DNA from: Litorilinea aerophila | GTDB taxonomy: Bacteria > Chloroflexota > Anaerolineae > Caldilineales > Caldilineaceae | Length of the DNA stretch: 64,000 nucleotides | NCBI RefSeq assembly: GCF_006569185.2 | Contig: NZ_VIGC02000025.1 | Location: 1 to 64,000, forward strand | Reading direction: 5' to 3' | Shown here: piece by piece, positions 1 to 8,355 of the stretch | How the letters are laid out: every line of letters begins with the position of its first letter | Numbering within the stretch: position 1 is the first letter of the stretch | Translations under genes and position numbers: made by a program | The notes under the pieces: model-generated | What the model was told of the DNA's origin: nothing | The model's input: the letters and a program-made list of their open reading frames with translations, nothing else | Database searches by the model: none

Positions 1-114
1 GTCAAGAGCCGTCGGGACAAGAGCTACTTTCGCATCGGTTGGGACTGGATCGAACGTTGTATCAGGCTCGGACAACCCGTCCCTATTCGTTTCACGACTT
101 ACTTCCCAAAGTGA
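1..114 (+). CDS. 3' end of a transposase-like ORF (partial)
   Basis: An open frame runs in from the left edge and stops at TGA 112-114, giving 37 residues that include SYFRIGWDWIERCIRLG and end in TYFPK. The aromatic/basic pattern resembles the C-terminus of some DDE transposases, but only the tail is visible, so this is a weak recognition. The gene that follows is AT-richer than the rest of the window, which would fit a mobile-element junction. It could equally be the end of an unrelated basic protein. Confidence 0.35.
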   Translation, partial: VKSRRDKSYFRIGWDWIERCIRLGQPVPIRFTTYFPK

Positions 115-176
115 TGTGTGGCTAGATATCCAGTTATAGGGACGGCCCTTTACCATACTGCAGAAAGGATCTTCGT

Positions 177-1145
177 ATGAGGCCTGCGCTGGGATTGCAT
201 GAGATTACAGAGGAGAGCTTGCAGTTCGCCAAGCAGATCGGCGTGACCGATATTGTGGCCATCCGTCCCACCGGATTGGTAGCTGCGGATGGCCCATATT
301 ATGATTATGCGCGTCTTGTTCAGCTGCGTTCGCAGATCGAAGCTGCTGGGCTGCGCTTGTCTGCCATCCAAAATATTCCCACTGAGTGGTACAACAAGAT
401 CGTCTGGAACTTGCCTGGTCGTGATGAGCAAATTGATTATTACTGTCGGACTATTGCCAATGTAGGTCGGGCGGGCATTCCGATTCTTCATTACAATTTT
501 CATGCTCTACGGGTATGGCGAACCAGCCGCCATACCCGAGATCGGGGAGGCGCCCTGGTTACTAGCTATGATCATTCACTCATGACGAATGCCCCGATAA
601 TTGGACCACGAGAACTAAGCGAGGATGAACTGTGGGACAACTTTGAATATTTTCTCAGACGAGTTATTCCTGTAGCAGAAGATGTAGGCCTTAAAATGGC
701 CTTACATCCAGATGATCCTCCGGTTAGTCCGATCGGTGGTGCAGCATGTTTGTTTGTCACCATGGAATCGTTCCAGCGTGTACTTGACCTGGTGCCTAGT
801 CCCTCTAACGGGTTGCTTTTTTGTAATGGCTGCTTCGCTGAAATGCTCGGTCAAGGGCTATTTGAAGCCATTAAGCATTTTGGCAAGCAAGGCAAGATCT
901 TCTATGTGCATTTTCGCAATATAGCAGGGAGTCCTACCAATTTCCGTGAAACCTTTATTGACACGGGCGATATAGACATGTTGTCAGCAATGAAAGCCTA
1001 TTATGAAGTTGGTTTTGACGGTCCTATGATTCCTGACCATTTGCCGGACATTATTGGCGATACACCGTTCCGTCACATTGCTAACGCATATACCATCGGT
1101 TATATGAGGGCTTTGATGAAAGCGGTTGGGGTATCGACTGTCTAA
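177..1145 (+). CDS. uxuA: Mannonate dehydratase (UxuA family)
   Basis: Predicted to dehydrate D-mannonate to 2-keto-3-deoxy-D-gluconate in hexuronate catabolism, in the cytoplasm. The 322 residues follow the UxuA TIM-barrel pattern: HPDDPP (177-182), FCNGC (225-229), YVHFRN (253-258), DTGDID (272-277) and PDHLP (296-300). H177, C226, H255 and D297 are spaced like the metal-binding His-Cys-His-Asp set of the family. AGAAAGGA lies a short distance before the ATG. The protein is somewhat shorter than typical UxuA (about 350-390 residues). Base composition is visibly AT-richer than downstream genes, suggesting acquisition by transfer. A TIM-barrel sugar isomerase follows two genes on. Confidence 0.8.
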   Translation: MRPALGLHEITEESLQFAKQIGVTDIVAIRPTGLVAADGPYYDYARLVQLRSQIEAAGLRLSAIQNIPTEWYNKIVWNLPGRDEQIDYYCRTIANVGRAGIPILHYNFHALRVWRTSRHTRDRGGALVTSYDHSLMTNAPIIGPRELSEDELWDNFEYFLRRVIPVAEDVGLKMALHPDDPPVSPIGGAACLFVTMESFQRVLDLVPSPSNGLLFCNGCFAEMLGQGLFEAIKHFGKQGKIFYVHFRNIAGSPTNFRETFIDTGDIDMLSAMKAYYEVGFDGPMIPDHLPDIIGDTPFRHIANAYTIGYMRALMKAVGVSTV

Positions 1146-1213
1146 CCTGAGGGATTGTCTCGAGTTATAGTGTGGCTCGCGTTTTTGAGATTGGTTTTGC
1201 CGAAGGAGGTCCC

Positions 1214-1693
1214 ATGGACCAGATCGCGGAAGCGTCGGTTCAGACGACACCACAGCCGGTGCGTAAAGGAGTAGGTGGACGCTGGTTGGGGGCGGCGTTG
1301 CTGCTCGTGGTGGCAGGCGTGGCTGCTGTGGCCTTCCGGCTGCTGGGCTGGATGCCAGGGGAGCCGCCTGCCGTCTCCCTCCAGATTCAGGATCCGGCGG
1401 CGTTGGCCGAGTCGTTACCCCCGGCGGACACCGTGGCCGACGCCGCCGCCAATCTGGCCGCCACCCTCCGGATACCGCCGGAAGCCATCCTGGTTCAGTT
1501 GCAGGAAGGCTGTGCCTGCAGCGTGCAGGAAGGTGGCGAGGGTCCCACCCTGGAGACCCTCTCGGTGGCCGAGGCGACCGAGAGGCTGGGCAGCCGGGGT
1601 AAGTTCTGGCTGCGGGTGCAGAATCTCAGTTGTTTCTACATGTCCACCGGGGAGCAGTATCGGGCTTACGTCTGCCAGCTGGTGCCAGAGTAA
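1214..1693 (+). CDS. Single-pass membrane protein of unknown function
   Basis: A 159-residue protein I do not recognise. The start was chosen at ATG 1214 because AAGGAGGT (1203-1210) sits just upstream; an in-frame GTG at 1172 would add 14 residues. A short basic N-terminus precedes one hydrophobic helix (about residues 24-44), so the remainder is probably extracytoplasmic. That domain has a CAC motif and two later cysteines (NLSCFY, YVCQL), possible disulfides. It lies between two carbohydrate enzymes in the same direction, but nothing ties its function to them. Confidence 0.6.
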   Translation: MDQIAEASVQTTPQPVRKGVGGRWLGAALLLVVAGVAAVAFRLLGWMPGEPPAVSLQIQDPAALAESLPPADTVADAAANLAATLRIPPEAILVQLQEGCACSVQEGGEGPTLETLSVAEATERLGSRGKFWLRVQNLSCFYMSTGEQYRAYVCQLVPE

Positions 1694-1748
1694 TCGACCT
1701 GGTGATCCCCTCATCTTTTCCAGTTGTCTACCGGGAGGGAGGCCTTGT

Positions 1749-2711
1749 ATGAAAGTTGGCGTTTTCGCCGTGGTGTTTAGCCGCCTGCCCTTCGAGCAGG
1801 CACTCGACTACATCCGCTCCGTGGGCGTGGAAGCCGTAGAAATTGGCTGCGGCGGATACGTAGGAGACGCCCACTGCAAGCCGGCCGAACTGCTGGCGGA
1901 CGAAGGGGCCCTGGCGGCCTTCCGGCAGGCTGTTCAGCAGCGGGGGCTCACCATCAGCGCCTTGAGTGTCCACGCCAATCCCCTTCACCCCAATCCCGAA
2001 ATCGGCGAGGTCCACAAGGCCTATGTGGAGAACGCCATTCGCCTGGCCGCCCGGCTGGAGGTGGACACCGTGGTGACCTTTTCCGGGTGCCCTGGTGGCG
2101 GCCCTGGGGATCGGCACCCCAACTGGGTCACCTGCCCCTGGCCACCGGACTTCAGCGAGACGGTCCAATGGCAGTGGGAGGCGGTTATGATCTCCTATTG
2201 GCAGGAGGTGGCCCAGATGGCCGCCCGGGAGGGAGTACGCATCGCCATTGAGATGCACCCGGGCTTCTGTGTCTACAACGTGGAGACCGCCCTGGCCCTG
2301 CGAGAGACGGTGGGGCCCACCATCGGTGTCAACTTCGATCCCAGCCACCTCTTCTGGCAGGGAGTGGATCCGGGACACGCCATCCGGGCCCTGGGGGAGG
2401 CCATTTTTCACTTCCATGCCAAGGATACGCGCATCGACCCCATCAATACCCGGGTCAACGGCGTGCTGGATGTGAAGTCGTATCGGCAATTTGCCCAACG
2501 AAGCTGGATCTTCCGGACGGTGGGCTACGGCCACGGCGAGGAGGTGTGGCGGGACATGGTCAGCAATCTGCGCCTGGTGGGCTACGATGGCGCCCTCTCC
2601 ATCGAACATGAGGATGGGCTCATGTCCGGCCGGGAAGGCTTCGAAAAGGCGGTGCGTTTTCTGCAGGGGCTGGTCATCCGGGAGCAAGCGGGCGAGACGT
2701 ATTGGGCTTGA
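1749..2711 (+). CDS. Sugar phosphate isomerase/epimerase (TIM barrel)
   Basis: A 320-residue protein of the xylose-isomerase-like TIM-barrel (AP endonuclease 2) superfamily, often acting as keto-sugar epimerase or inosose isomerase. The likely metal ligands are visible: E168 in IAIEMHPG, D197 in NFDPSH, H223 in FHAKD and E286 in SIEHED. A GGGAGG motif precedes ATG 1749. The exact substrate cannot be read from sequence. Proximity to a UxuA homologue suggests sugar-acid or sugar epimerisation. The coding sequence is GC-rich like the chromosome, unlike uxuA. Confidence 0.85.
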   Translation: MKVGVFAVVFSRLPFEQALDYIRSVGVEAVEIGCGGYVGDAHCKPAELLADEGALAAFRQAVQQRGLTISALSVHANPLHPNPEIGEVHKAYVENAIRLAARLEVDTVVTFSGCPGGGPGDRHPNWVTCPWPPDFSETVQWQWEAVMISYWQEVAQMAAREGVRIAIEMHPGFCVYNVETALALRETVGPTIGVNFDPSHLFWQGVDPGHAIRALGEAIFHFHAKDTRIDPINTRVNGVLDVKSYRQFAQRSWIFRTVGYGHGEEVWRDMVSNLRLVGYDGALSIEHEDGLMSGREGFEKAVRFLQGLVIREQAGETYWA

Positions 2712-2793
2712 GGTCAATGCATGCGCGAGCCTACCTGGGACAGTGCTGGACGTTCACTCCATTGAGCATGATTGAAGATGATGGAAGGACAGT

Positions 2794-3186
2794 TTATGTG
2801 ATCGTTACAACATGTGGGTATTTCACGATCTTTTCATCCTGGGTAACCAAAGGACAGTTGAATAGCCGTGCCGTGGCAACGATGATTTGATCGGCTGGGT
2901 CACGATGGAATTTCCCTGGTAGCCGGGTTGATTCGATGGCTATAGCCGGTGTTAGAGGAAGTAGACGAATACCTGGATAAGCCAGTGCCTGTTCAAACCA
3001 TTCGGCCAATGGGCAAGGAAGTTCTAAACGACCATATTCAACCAGTTTGGCAATTTCCCAGCACGAAATGGCATTGACCCCGATAATGTCCCCTTCGTGC
3101 GCGGAGATTGCATCCATTTGAGGTTGAGAAAGGTGTGGATCTCCATGCACCCACCAGATCCAAATATGGGTGTCGAGCACGATCAT
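2794..3186 (-). CDS. vapC: VapC-type PIN-domain ribonuclease toxin
   Basis: A 130-residue PIN-domain protein beginning MIVLDTHIWIWW. The acidic catalytic set is present: D5, E44 (CWEIAK), D96/D99 (HRDPADQIIVATA) and D117 (VTQDEKI). Family members are Mg-dependent ribonucleases neutralised by a cognate antitoxin. The ATG at 3186-3184 overlaps the TGA of the upstream gene in an ATGA junction, implying translational coupling. A start five codons upstream is possible but would deepen the overlap. Type II toxin-antitoxin role is inferred from family and arrangement. Confidence 0.85.
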   Translation of the reverse strand: MIVLDTHIWIWWVHGDPHLSQPQMDAISAHEGDIIGVNAISCWEIAKLVEYGRLELPCPLAEWFEQALAYPGIRLLPLTPAIAIESTRLPGKFHRDPADQIIVATARLFNCPLVTQDEKIVKYPHVVTIT

Positions 3187-3410
3187 TGTAGGATTTCCCA
3201 CTCGTTCTCGGCTACACTTTCAAATGGCTTCAGATATCGAATCGGCTTGCCTCGCAAGGGATAGGGACTCTCTCCCGAAGGTTGTTGGGAACGTTCGTGG
3301 ATAATGACCTCTACTTTCGTCCCTGCCGGAAAGGGAAGCCCCTTGACGACGAGGGTACCCTCTGAGGTGACCGTGGTTTCAAACCGATACTCTTCTCCTT
3401 TTCTATTCAT
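3183..3410 (-). CDS. Antitoxin partner of the PIN toxin
   Basis: A 75-residue protein beginning MNRKGEEYRF, started here because a GGGGGAG stretch lies just upstream of this ATG; the frame continues 15 codons further up. It contains a short beta-rich segment (RFETTVTSEGTLVVKGLPF) followed by GTKVEVIIHER, resembling small antitoxins that sit upstream of PIN toxins, and an acidic tail ending AENEWEILQ. The first half may bind DNA and the tail the toxin. Function is inferred mostly from the 4-nt overlap with the toxin gene. Confidence 0.65.
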   Translation of the reverse strand: MNRKGEEYRFETTVTSEGTLVVKGLPFPAGTKVEVIIHERSQQPSGESPYPLRGKPIRYLKPFESVAENEWEILQ

Positions 3411-3482
3411 TTCACTCTCCCCCTCTATCTTGCTGACGAGCCGAATCAAAACCATTTCGGGACGATTGATTCGCCCAACGCC

Positions 3483-4022
3483 TCACAGCCGAAGCCGATA
3501 GCGGCACTTCTGACGTTCGCCCTGCATGTACATGTCGATATCCGGTGGCAGGTCCACGATTTCCACCAGTTCGGCGCCGACCAGTTCGCATGTGCGCCGG
3601 GACGCCCAGTTGTCCGGGTTGCACGTGATCCAGAGCTCCTGCAGGCCGTGGCGACGGGCCAGGGGCAGCAGCAGGCGACAGGCCCGGGCCGCATAGCGAT
3701 GGCCCCGGTAGGGCGGATATACCTGGTAGCCGATGTGGCCCCCGTACATGCGCAGGTAGTGGGTATCGCCGATGCGCAGTTCGATGTAGCCCATGAGCTG
3801 GTAGGAACCGGCCTGGCGCATCTCGAACCGATAGGCCGGCACATGGCCCAAGGAGGCAGAACCGGGGTACCGGTTGGCCAGCAGCAATTTCAGATCCCCA
3901 TCCTGCAGCGGGCCCGGCTCATAAAACTGGAAAGACGCCACCTTCGCCTCCTGATTGGTTTTCAGCTGGTTTGTTTGCACCTGGTTTGTTTGCACCTGGG
4001 ACGAATCTTTCTCCCCCGACAT
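3483..4022 (-). CDS. GNAT family N-acetyltransferase
   Basis: A 179-residue GNAT-fold protein. GHIGYQVYPPYRGHRYAARA is the acetyl-CoA-binding region (motif A), followed by LWITCNPDNWASRRTCELVG typical of motif B, where the Asn and following helix contact CoA. The ATG at 4022 was chosen because AGGAGGT precedes it by about 8 nt. The N-terminal 25 residues are a low-complexity Gln/Thr/Asn stretch (VQTNQVQTNQ) encoded by a 15-bp tandem repeat and are probably disordered. The acetyl acceptor is unknown. Confidence 0.75.
   Translation of the reverse strand: MSGEKDSSQVQTNQVQTNQLKTNQEAKVASFQFYEPGPLQDGDLKLLLANRYPGSASLGHVPAYRFEMRQAGSYQLMGYIELRIGDTHYLRMYGGHIGYQVYPPYRGHRYAARACRLLLPLARRHGLQELWITCNPDNWASRRTCELVGAELVEIVDLPPDIDMYMQGERQKCRYRLRL
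3955..3999. repeat. 15-bp tandem repeat inside the GNAT gene
   Basis: TTTGTTTGCACCTGG occurs twice exactly (3970-3984 and 3985-3999), with a degenerate third copy at 3955-3969. It encodes the repeated QVQTN segment near the N-terminus of the GNAT protein on the minus strand. The unit is a multiple of three, so copy-number change would keep the frame. Confidence 0.8.
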
Positions 4023-4131
4023 ACCGCCAACCTCCTGACCCTCCATCGAGTCACCAACCGCCACGATCCAGGATAACATAACCCCCCAGGGGCAGCAATT
4101 TTATCTCCAGATCCCAGGCAGCTCCGTCCCC

Positions 4132-5028
4132 TCACCGCTGCTGAAGCCAGGCCAGCATCTGACGGATCTGGGCCGCGTGGCCGGCGGTGCGGTAACTTTC
4201 CGGCACCTGCGCCCACGCCGGCCCCTCGGGGACGGCATCTCCAAAGGGCAGGCCCACCCACCGGATCAGCCCGGCATCGTCCAACCCGTCGGGCGGCGTC
4301 CCCCGGGCCAGGACCACGCGACAGGCCTCCTCCAGCCGGTCGAAGTAGGCGATGTTGTCCTGGAGCAGCCGCGGGCCGGCCTCCACCGGCCCATGGCAGT
4401 AGAGCACAGTGCGGGCGTTCAGGGCGGCCAGGCGCTCCAGGGAACGGCGCATGTGGGGCAGGTCCGCCACCCGTTCCGCCATGGGGAAGGGCAGCTCGGC
4501 TGCGTCCCCGGCCAGCAGGGTCTCTATCTCCGGCAGGTAAATGGAAATATGGTCCGGGGTATGTCCTGGTGTGGCCATCAACTCCAGGGTCAGGTCACCG
4601 CCGTCGATGGTCAGCCTCTCGTCAAAGAGGAGGTTGGGCGGCGTCAACTGCACGTCGGCGAAGATGTCGGGCTCCTCCGCCTGCAGCCGCTGGAGCAGCT
4701 GCCGGGACTCCACCCCGGTGCAGCGGACCGGGGCTTCTCGCTGGCCGATGATGGGCGTGCCCAGGTCGGCGAAGACCTGGTTGCCCCAGCAGTGGTCATA
4801 GTCGGCGTGGGTGTTCACCACCAGCAGGCTGCGGCCCTGGGTCAGGTATGGCCGGGCCAGGGCGAGCAACCGGGCGCCGGTGGCCGGGTTGATCAGGGTG
4901 TCCACCACCACCAGGTAGCGGCGGGTGACCACCAGATAGGTATCCACCAGGGCGTCGTTCCGGCAGACGAGGATCCGTGCATCCCAGCCGGCATTGTCCA
5001 CCAGCTGGACGTGGTTGCTGTGGGGCAT
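4132..5028 (-). CDS. Metallo-beta-lactamase-fold hydrolase
   Basis: A 298-residue MBL-fold protein with the zinc-binding set NTHADYDH (residues 72-79), PGHTPDH (154-160), GDAAE (174-178) and a C-terminal LYCHGP histidine. This is a di-metal hydrolase or lactonase-like fold with no recognisable substrate domain. The start at ATG 5028 is supported by GAAGGAGA upstream; a start 16 codons earlier would have no such site. It lies 49 nt downstream of the lysR gene on the same strand and is probably co-transcribed with it. Confidence 0.8.
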   Translation of the reverse strand: MPHSNHVQLVDNAGWDARILVCRNDALVDTYLVVTRRYLVVVDTLINPATGARLLALARPYLTQGRSLLVVNTHADYDHCWGNQVFADLGTPIIGQREAPVRCTGVESRQLLQRLQAEEPDIFADVQLTPPNLLFDERLTIDGGDLTLELMATPGHTPDHISIYLPEIETLLAGDAAELPFPMAERVADLPHMRRSLERLAALNARTVLYCHGPVEAGPRLLQDNIAYFDRLEEACRVVLARGTPPDGLDDAGLIRWVGLPFGDAVPEGPAWAQVPESYRTAGHAAQIRQMLAWLQQR

Positions 5029-5077
5029 GGGGTCTCCTTCGAGCTTCTTCTCGGGGGCTGGCGCGGTGAAGGGCACT

Positions 5078-5998
5078 TTACGTCACGGCCAGTTCCTGGA
5101 GGCGGGGCAGGTACTTCTCCAGGGAGCGGAGGAAGGCACGGGTGACCGGGCTGAGGTGGGCGTGGCGGTTCCACACCAGCTTCAGGGTACGCCAGAGGGG
5201 CCTGCCTTCCACGGCCAGGGCAGCCAGCGTCCCGGCTTCCACTTCCCGCCGCACCACGTAGTGGGGCAGAATGGTGATGTCGTCTCCATGGGCCACTGCC
5301 CGTTTGATGGACTCCATGTTGTCGAACTCTGCCACCACCTGAACCTGGACGTGGGCCGTCCGCAGGGCCTCCTCCAGCCAGATGCGGGTCTGGCTGTGGC
5401 GCTGGCGCATGACAAAACGCTGGCCAGTCAGCTCTTCCATGGCCACGGTGGACCGGCCCCACCAGGGGTGTTCGGGTCCTACGATGACGAACTGCTCCAC
5501 ATCCTCCAACGCCAGCACGCCGATTTCGTCGTTGTCCAATTCCTCCAGCTCCCCTTCAATCAGGCCAATGTCCATTTCCCCCCGGAGCAGCCCTTCCATG
5601 ATCTGGGGGGTGGTTCGGGTTTGGATGGCCACGGTGAGATTGGGGTAGCGACGGCGAAAAGCCTGGGCCCAATCGGGCAGCAGATACACGCCAATGCCGG
5701 GCGTGGCGGCCACGGTCACCTGGCCACCGGACAGGTGACGGATGTCGGCCACCGCATTTTCGGCCTCGGCCACCAGGCGCAGGATCTCCTGGGCGTAGCG
5801 GTACAGGGTTTCGCCGGCCGGGGTAAGGGAGACGCCCCGCCGCCCCCGACGAAAGAGGCGCGTGCCCAGGCTGGCTTCCAGATCCTGGATGTGTTGGCTC
5901 ACCGCGGGCTGGCTCATCAACAGGCGTTCGGCCGCGGCGCTAAAGCTGCCGGTGCGGACCACCAGGGCAAAGATTTCAAGCTTGTAGAGATTTAGCAT
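5078..5998 (-). CDS. LysR family transcriptional regulator
   Basis: A 306-residue LysR protein of usual family length. The winged HTH occupies residues 1-60 (SFSAAAERLLMSQPAVSQHI) and is followed by a periplasmic-binding-like effector domain (from about residue 90). The effector is unknown. Its start codon lies inside a perfect 10-bp inverted repeat, which fits autoregulation. The sulfur operon begins about 440 nt away in the opposite direction and could be a target. The subfamily resembles CysB/Cbb-type regulators only in general layout. Confidence 0.9.
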   Translation of the reverse strand: MLNLYKLEIFALVVRTGSFSAAAERLLMSQPAVSQHIQDLEASLGTRLFRRGRRGVSLTPAGETLYRYAQEILRLVAEAENAVADIRHLSGGQVTVAATPGIGVYLLPDWAQAFRRRYPNLTVAIQTRTTPQIMEGLLRGEMDIGLIEGELEELDNDEIGVLALEDVEQFVIVGPEHPWWGRSTVAMEELTGQRFVMRQRHSQTRIWLEEALRTAHVQVQVVAEFDNMESIKRAVAHGDDITILPHYVVRREVEAGTLAALAVEGRPLWRTLKLVWNRHAHLSPVTRAFLRSLEKYLPRLQELAVT

Positions 5999-6024
5999 AA
6001 GTCCTCACTTATGCTAAGTATAAG
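5992..6024. promoter_or_regulatory. LysR-type operator overlapping the lysR start codon
   Basis: TTAGCATAAG (5992-6001) and CTTATGCTAA (6008-6017) form a perfect 10-bp inverted repeat with a 6-nt spacer. The lysR start codon (5998-5996) lies in the left arm. A second overlapping dyad CTTAT-N7-ATAAG (6008-6024) matches the T-N11-A layout of LysR sites. Occupation would block the lysR start; activation of the rightward rhodanese operon is possible but unproven. Confidence 0.6.
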
Positions 6025-6090
6025 CAAGTCGGCAGCGCTGGACAAGTTCCACTGGGTGTACACTAATCACCATGAACCGTTTGGGAAGCT

Positions 6091-6400
6091 GTCGCCCCGT
6101 CCCGGCGGATGAAGGGGCGGCGACGGATGCGCCGCTGCGAGCGGCGCCTACAACGAGGCGGCATGTCCGGTAGGGGCTTGCCCCGCCCGATGTCGCCAGC
6201 CCCGAAGGTGCGGCCGATTCCCGTAGGGGCGGGCCCCCGTGCCCGCCCGCTGTCGCCACACCCGGGCGGGTGAAGGGAGGGCGACGGGTGCGCCGCTGCG
6301 AGCGGCGTCTACAACGAGGCAGCATGTCCGGTAGGGGCGTGCCCCGCCCGCTGTCGCCCCGTCCCGGCGGATGAAGGCACAGCGACGAATGCCAACATCA
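6091..6400. repeat. GC-rich intergenic repeats between lysR and the sulfur operon
   Basis: The gap 5999-6439 is mostly repeats. A unit starting GTCGCC begins at 6091, 6252 and (partially) 6353. The first two share a CGCCGCTGCGAGCGGCG palindrome and a GTCCGGTAGGGGC segment. The first copy carries an extra element at 6223-6248 whose exact reverse complement recurs at 45069-45094. No credible gene lies here: the 103-codon frame on the minus strand is composed of these repeats. Confidence 0.7.
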
Positions 6401-6439
6401 GAACATCAATATCATGATGCCGACAAAAGGAGAACGAGG

Positions 6440-6787
6440 ATGAACTTGTTGAATCGCCTGTTTGGTGTGAGCCAGCGCCAGACCATCAGCCCGACAGAGT
6501 ATCAGGCCCGCTATGTAGATGCCCAGGTGCCCCATACCCTGGTGGATGTGCGCACCCCAGCTGAATTCCAGGAGGGGTTTATCCCCGGGGCCATCCAGAT
6601 CAGCCTGCAGGAGTTGCAGCAGAAAATGGCGCGCATTCCCAAGGACCGGCCGGTCATCGTCTACTGTCGCAGCGGCAACCGCAGCGCCTTCGCTGCCAAC
6701 CTGTTGATGCAGGCCGGGTACGAAGAGGTGTACGACCTGGGCGGCATCGTGGACTGGGCACGCGCGGGCCTGCCGGTGAAGCGGTAG
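6440..6787 (+). CDS. Single-domain rhodanese (sulfurtransferase)
   Basis: A 115-residue rhodanese domain. The active-site loop is CRSGNRS (76-82) with C76 as the persulfide-carrying cysteine; LVDVRTPAEFQEGFIPGAI is the usual CH2A-type motif. It would move sulfane sulfur between carriers in the cytoplasm. The start at ATG 6440 is preceded by AAAGGAGAACGAGG; the frame opens 23 codons earlier inside repeat sequence. It is the first gene of an apparent sulfide/persulfide operon with the MBL-rhodanese fusion and TauE exporter. Confidence 0.88.
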   Translation: MNLLNRLFGVSQRQTISPTEYQARYVDAQVPHTLVDVRTPAEFQEGFIPGAIQISLQELQQKMARIPKDRPVIVYCRSGNRSAFAANLLMQAGYEEVYDLGGIVDWARAGLPVKR

Positions 6788-6908
6788 GACACAGCGGCGT
6801 ATCTGCGGGTGGGTGCGTCATCGGTCAAGCGGAACCGGTCGATGGACACGCGCATCCCCCACGACGCACCACGCCCCGAGCCTGTGTGGAAAATGAAAGG
6901 AGATTAGC

Positions 6909-8351
6909 ATGCTACTGCGCTATTTTTACGACGAACGGCTGGCCCAGGCCAGCTACCTGGTGGGCTGTGTGGCCACCGGCGAGGCCCTGGTGGTGGATCC
7001 CGCCCGGGAGATCACGCCCTACCTGCGGGCCGCCGAGAAGGAGGGCCTGCGCATCACCCATGTGACCGAAACCCACATCCACGCCGATTTTGTCAGCGGC
7101 AGCCGGGAACTGGCCGCAGCCACCGGTGCCACCATCTACTTGAGCGACATGGGCGATGCCAGCTGGAAGTACGGCTATGCCGATGAGCCCAACGTCATCC
7201 TGGTGCGGGATGGCGACTCGTGGATGGTGGGCAACGTCCGGGTGGAGGTGCTCCACACGCCTGGCCACACGCCCGAGCATATTTCCTTCATGATCACCGA
7301 TACCGCCGGCGCCGACCGGCCCATGGGGATCTTCACCGGCGATTTCCTCTTCGTGGGCGATGTGGGCCGTCCCGACCTTCTGGAGGAGGCCGCCGGCCTC
7401 AAGGGCACCAAGGAGGCGGGCGCCCGGCAGCAGTTCCAGACGGTGCAGCGCTTCAAAGAGCTGCCCGACTACCTGCAGATCTGGCCGGGCCACGGCGCGG
7501 GCAGCGCCTGTGGCAAGGCCCTGGGCGCCGTGCCATCCACCACCCTGGGCTACGAGAAGCTCTTCAACCCCGCCTTTCAATTCCAGGAGGAAGAGGCCTT
7601 TGTGACCTGGCTTCTGGAAGGACAGCCGGAGGCGCCCCGCTATTTTGCCCAGATGAAAAAGGTCAACAAAGAGGGGCCTGCCCTGCTGGCCAGCCTCACG
7701 TCGCCGACCCGCCTGGACCGGGCCGCGCTGGACCGGGTCCTCGCGGCCGGGGGACAGGTCTTCGACCTGCGCAATCGGGGGGACTTCGCCGCGGCCCACG
7801 TGCCCGGCACCATCAACGTGCCCGCCGACAACAACAGCTTCGTCACTTACCTGGGCTGGCTGGTGGACTATACCCGGCCCGTCTACCTGGTGCTGCCATC
7901 GGTGGACAGGGCGGCCGAGATCCTGGTTGCGCTGCGTTCCATCGGCATCGACCAGGTGGCCGGCTACGTGGGGCCCGATGCCCTGGCCCATGGCACCCAG
8001 GCCCTTCCCGTCATCACCGTGCGCCAGCTGGCCCGACGGCTCTCTGACAGCGGCTCGGAGGAGGACGTCATCATCCTGGACGTGCGGGGTCGGGGCGAAT
8101 ATGCCGAGCGGCACATTGTGGGGGCCTGGCACATTCCCCTGGGGCACCTGCCCCAGCGGCTGGCCGAGTTGCCCCGCAACCGGACCATTGTCACCCAGTG
8201 TGCCAGCGGCTACCGTTCTCAGATTGCTGCCAGTCTGTTGACGGCAGCCGGTTTTGACGATGTGATGGCCCTCAACGAGGGGACCGACTGTTGGAGCCGC
8301 TACCTGCCCACGGAAACGGGGCAGGCCATGGAGGCCATCAAGGCGAATTGA
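6909..8351 (+). CDS. MBL-rhodanese-rhodanese protein (persulfide dioxygenase/CstB-like)
   Basis: A 480-residue three-domain protein. The N-terminal MBL domain (1-245) has THIHAD (55-60), HTPGH (116-120), FTGDFLF (142-148) and GH (194-195), the ETHE1-type mononuclear-iron layout expected to oxidise glutathione- or CoA-type persulfides. The first rhodanese domain (about 275-365) lacks a cysteine at its active loop (LVLPSVDRAAE). The second (about 370-475) has QCASGYRS with C431. Staphylococcal CstB has a comparable order. AAAGGAGATTAGC precedes the ATG. Expected role: detoxify sulfide or persulfide to sulfite/thiosulfate, with export by the next gene. Confidence 0.87.
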   Translation: MLLRYFYDERLAQASYLVGCVATGEALVVDPAREITPYLRAAEKEGLRITHVTETHIHADFVSGSRELAAATGATIYLSDMGDASWKYGYADEPNVILVRDGDSWMVGNVRVEVLHTPGHTPEHISFMITDTAGADRPMGIFTGDFLFVGDVGRPDLLEEAAGLKGTKEAGARQQFQTVQRFKELPDYLQIWPGHGAGSACGKALGAVPSTTLGYEKLFNPAFQFQEEEAFVTWLLEGQPEAPRYFAQMKKVNKEGPALLASLTSPTRLDRAALDRVLAAGGQVFDLRNRGDFAAAHVPGTINVPADNNSFVTYLGWLVDYTRPVYLVLPSVDRAAEILVALRSIGIDQVAGYVGPDALAHGTQALPVITVRQLARRLSDSGSEEDVIILDVRGRGEYAERHIVGAWHIPLGHLPQRLAELPRNRTIVTQCASGYRSQIAASLLTAAGFDDVMALNEGTDCWSRYLPTETGQAMEAIKAN

Positions 8352-8355
8352 CGTG

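Noticed and set aside
6091-6400. CRISPR array
   Set aside because: Repeat units are few, long, of unequal spacing and recur elsewhere in gaps; no cas gene is present.
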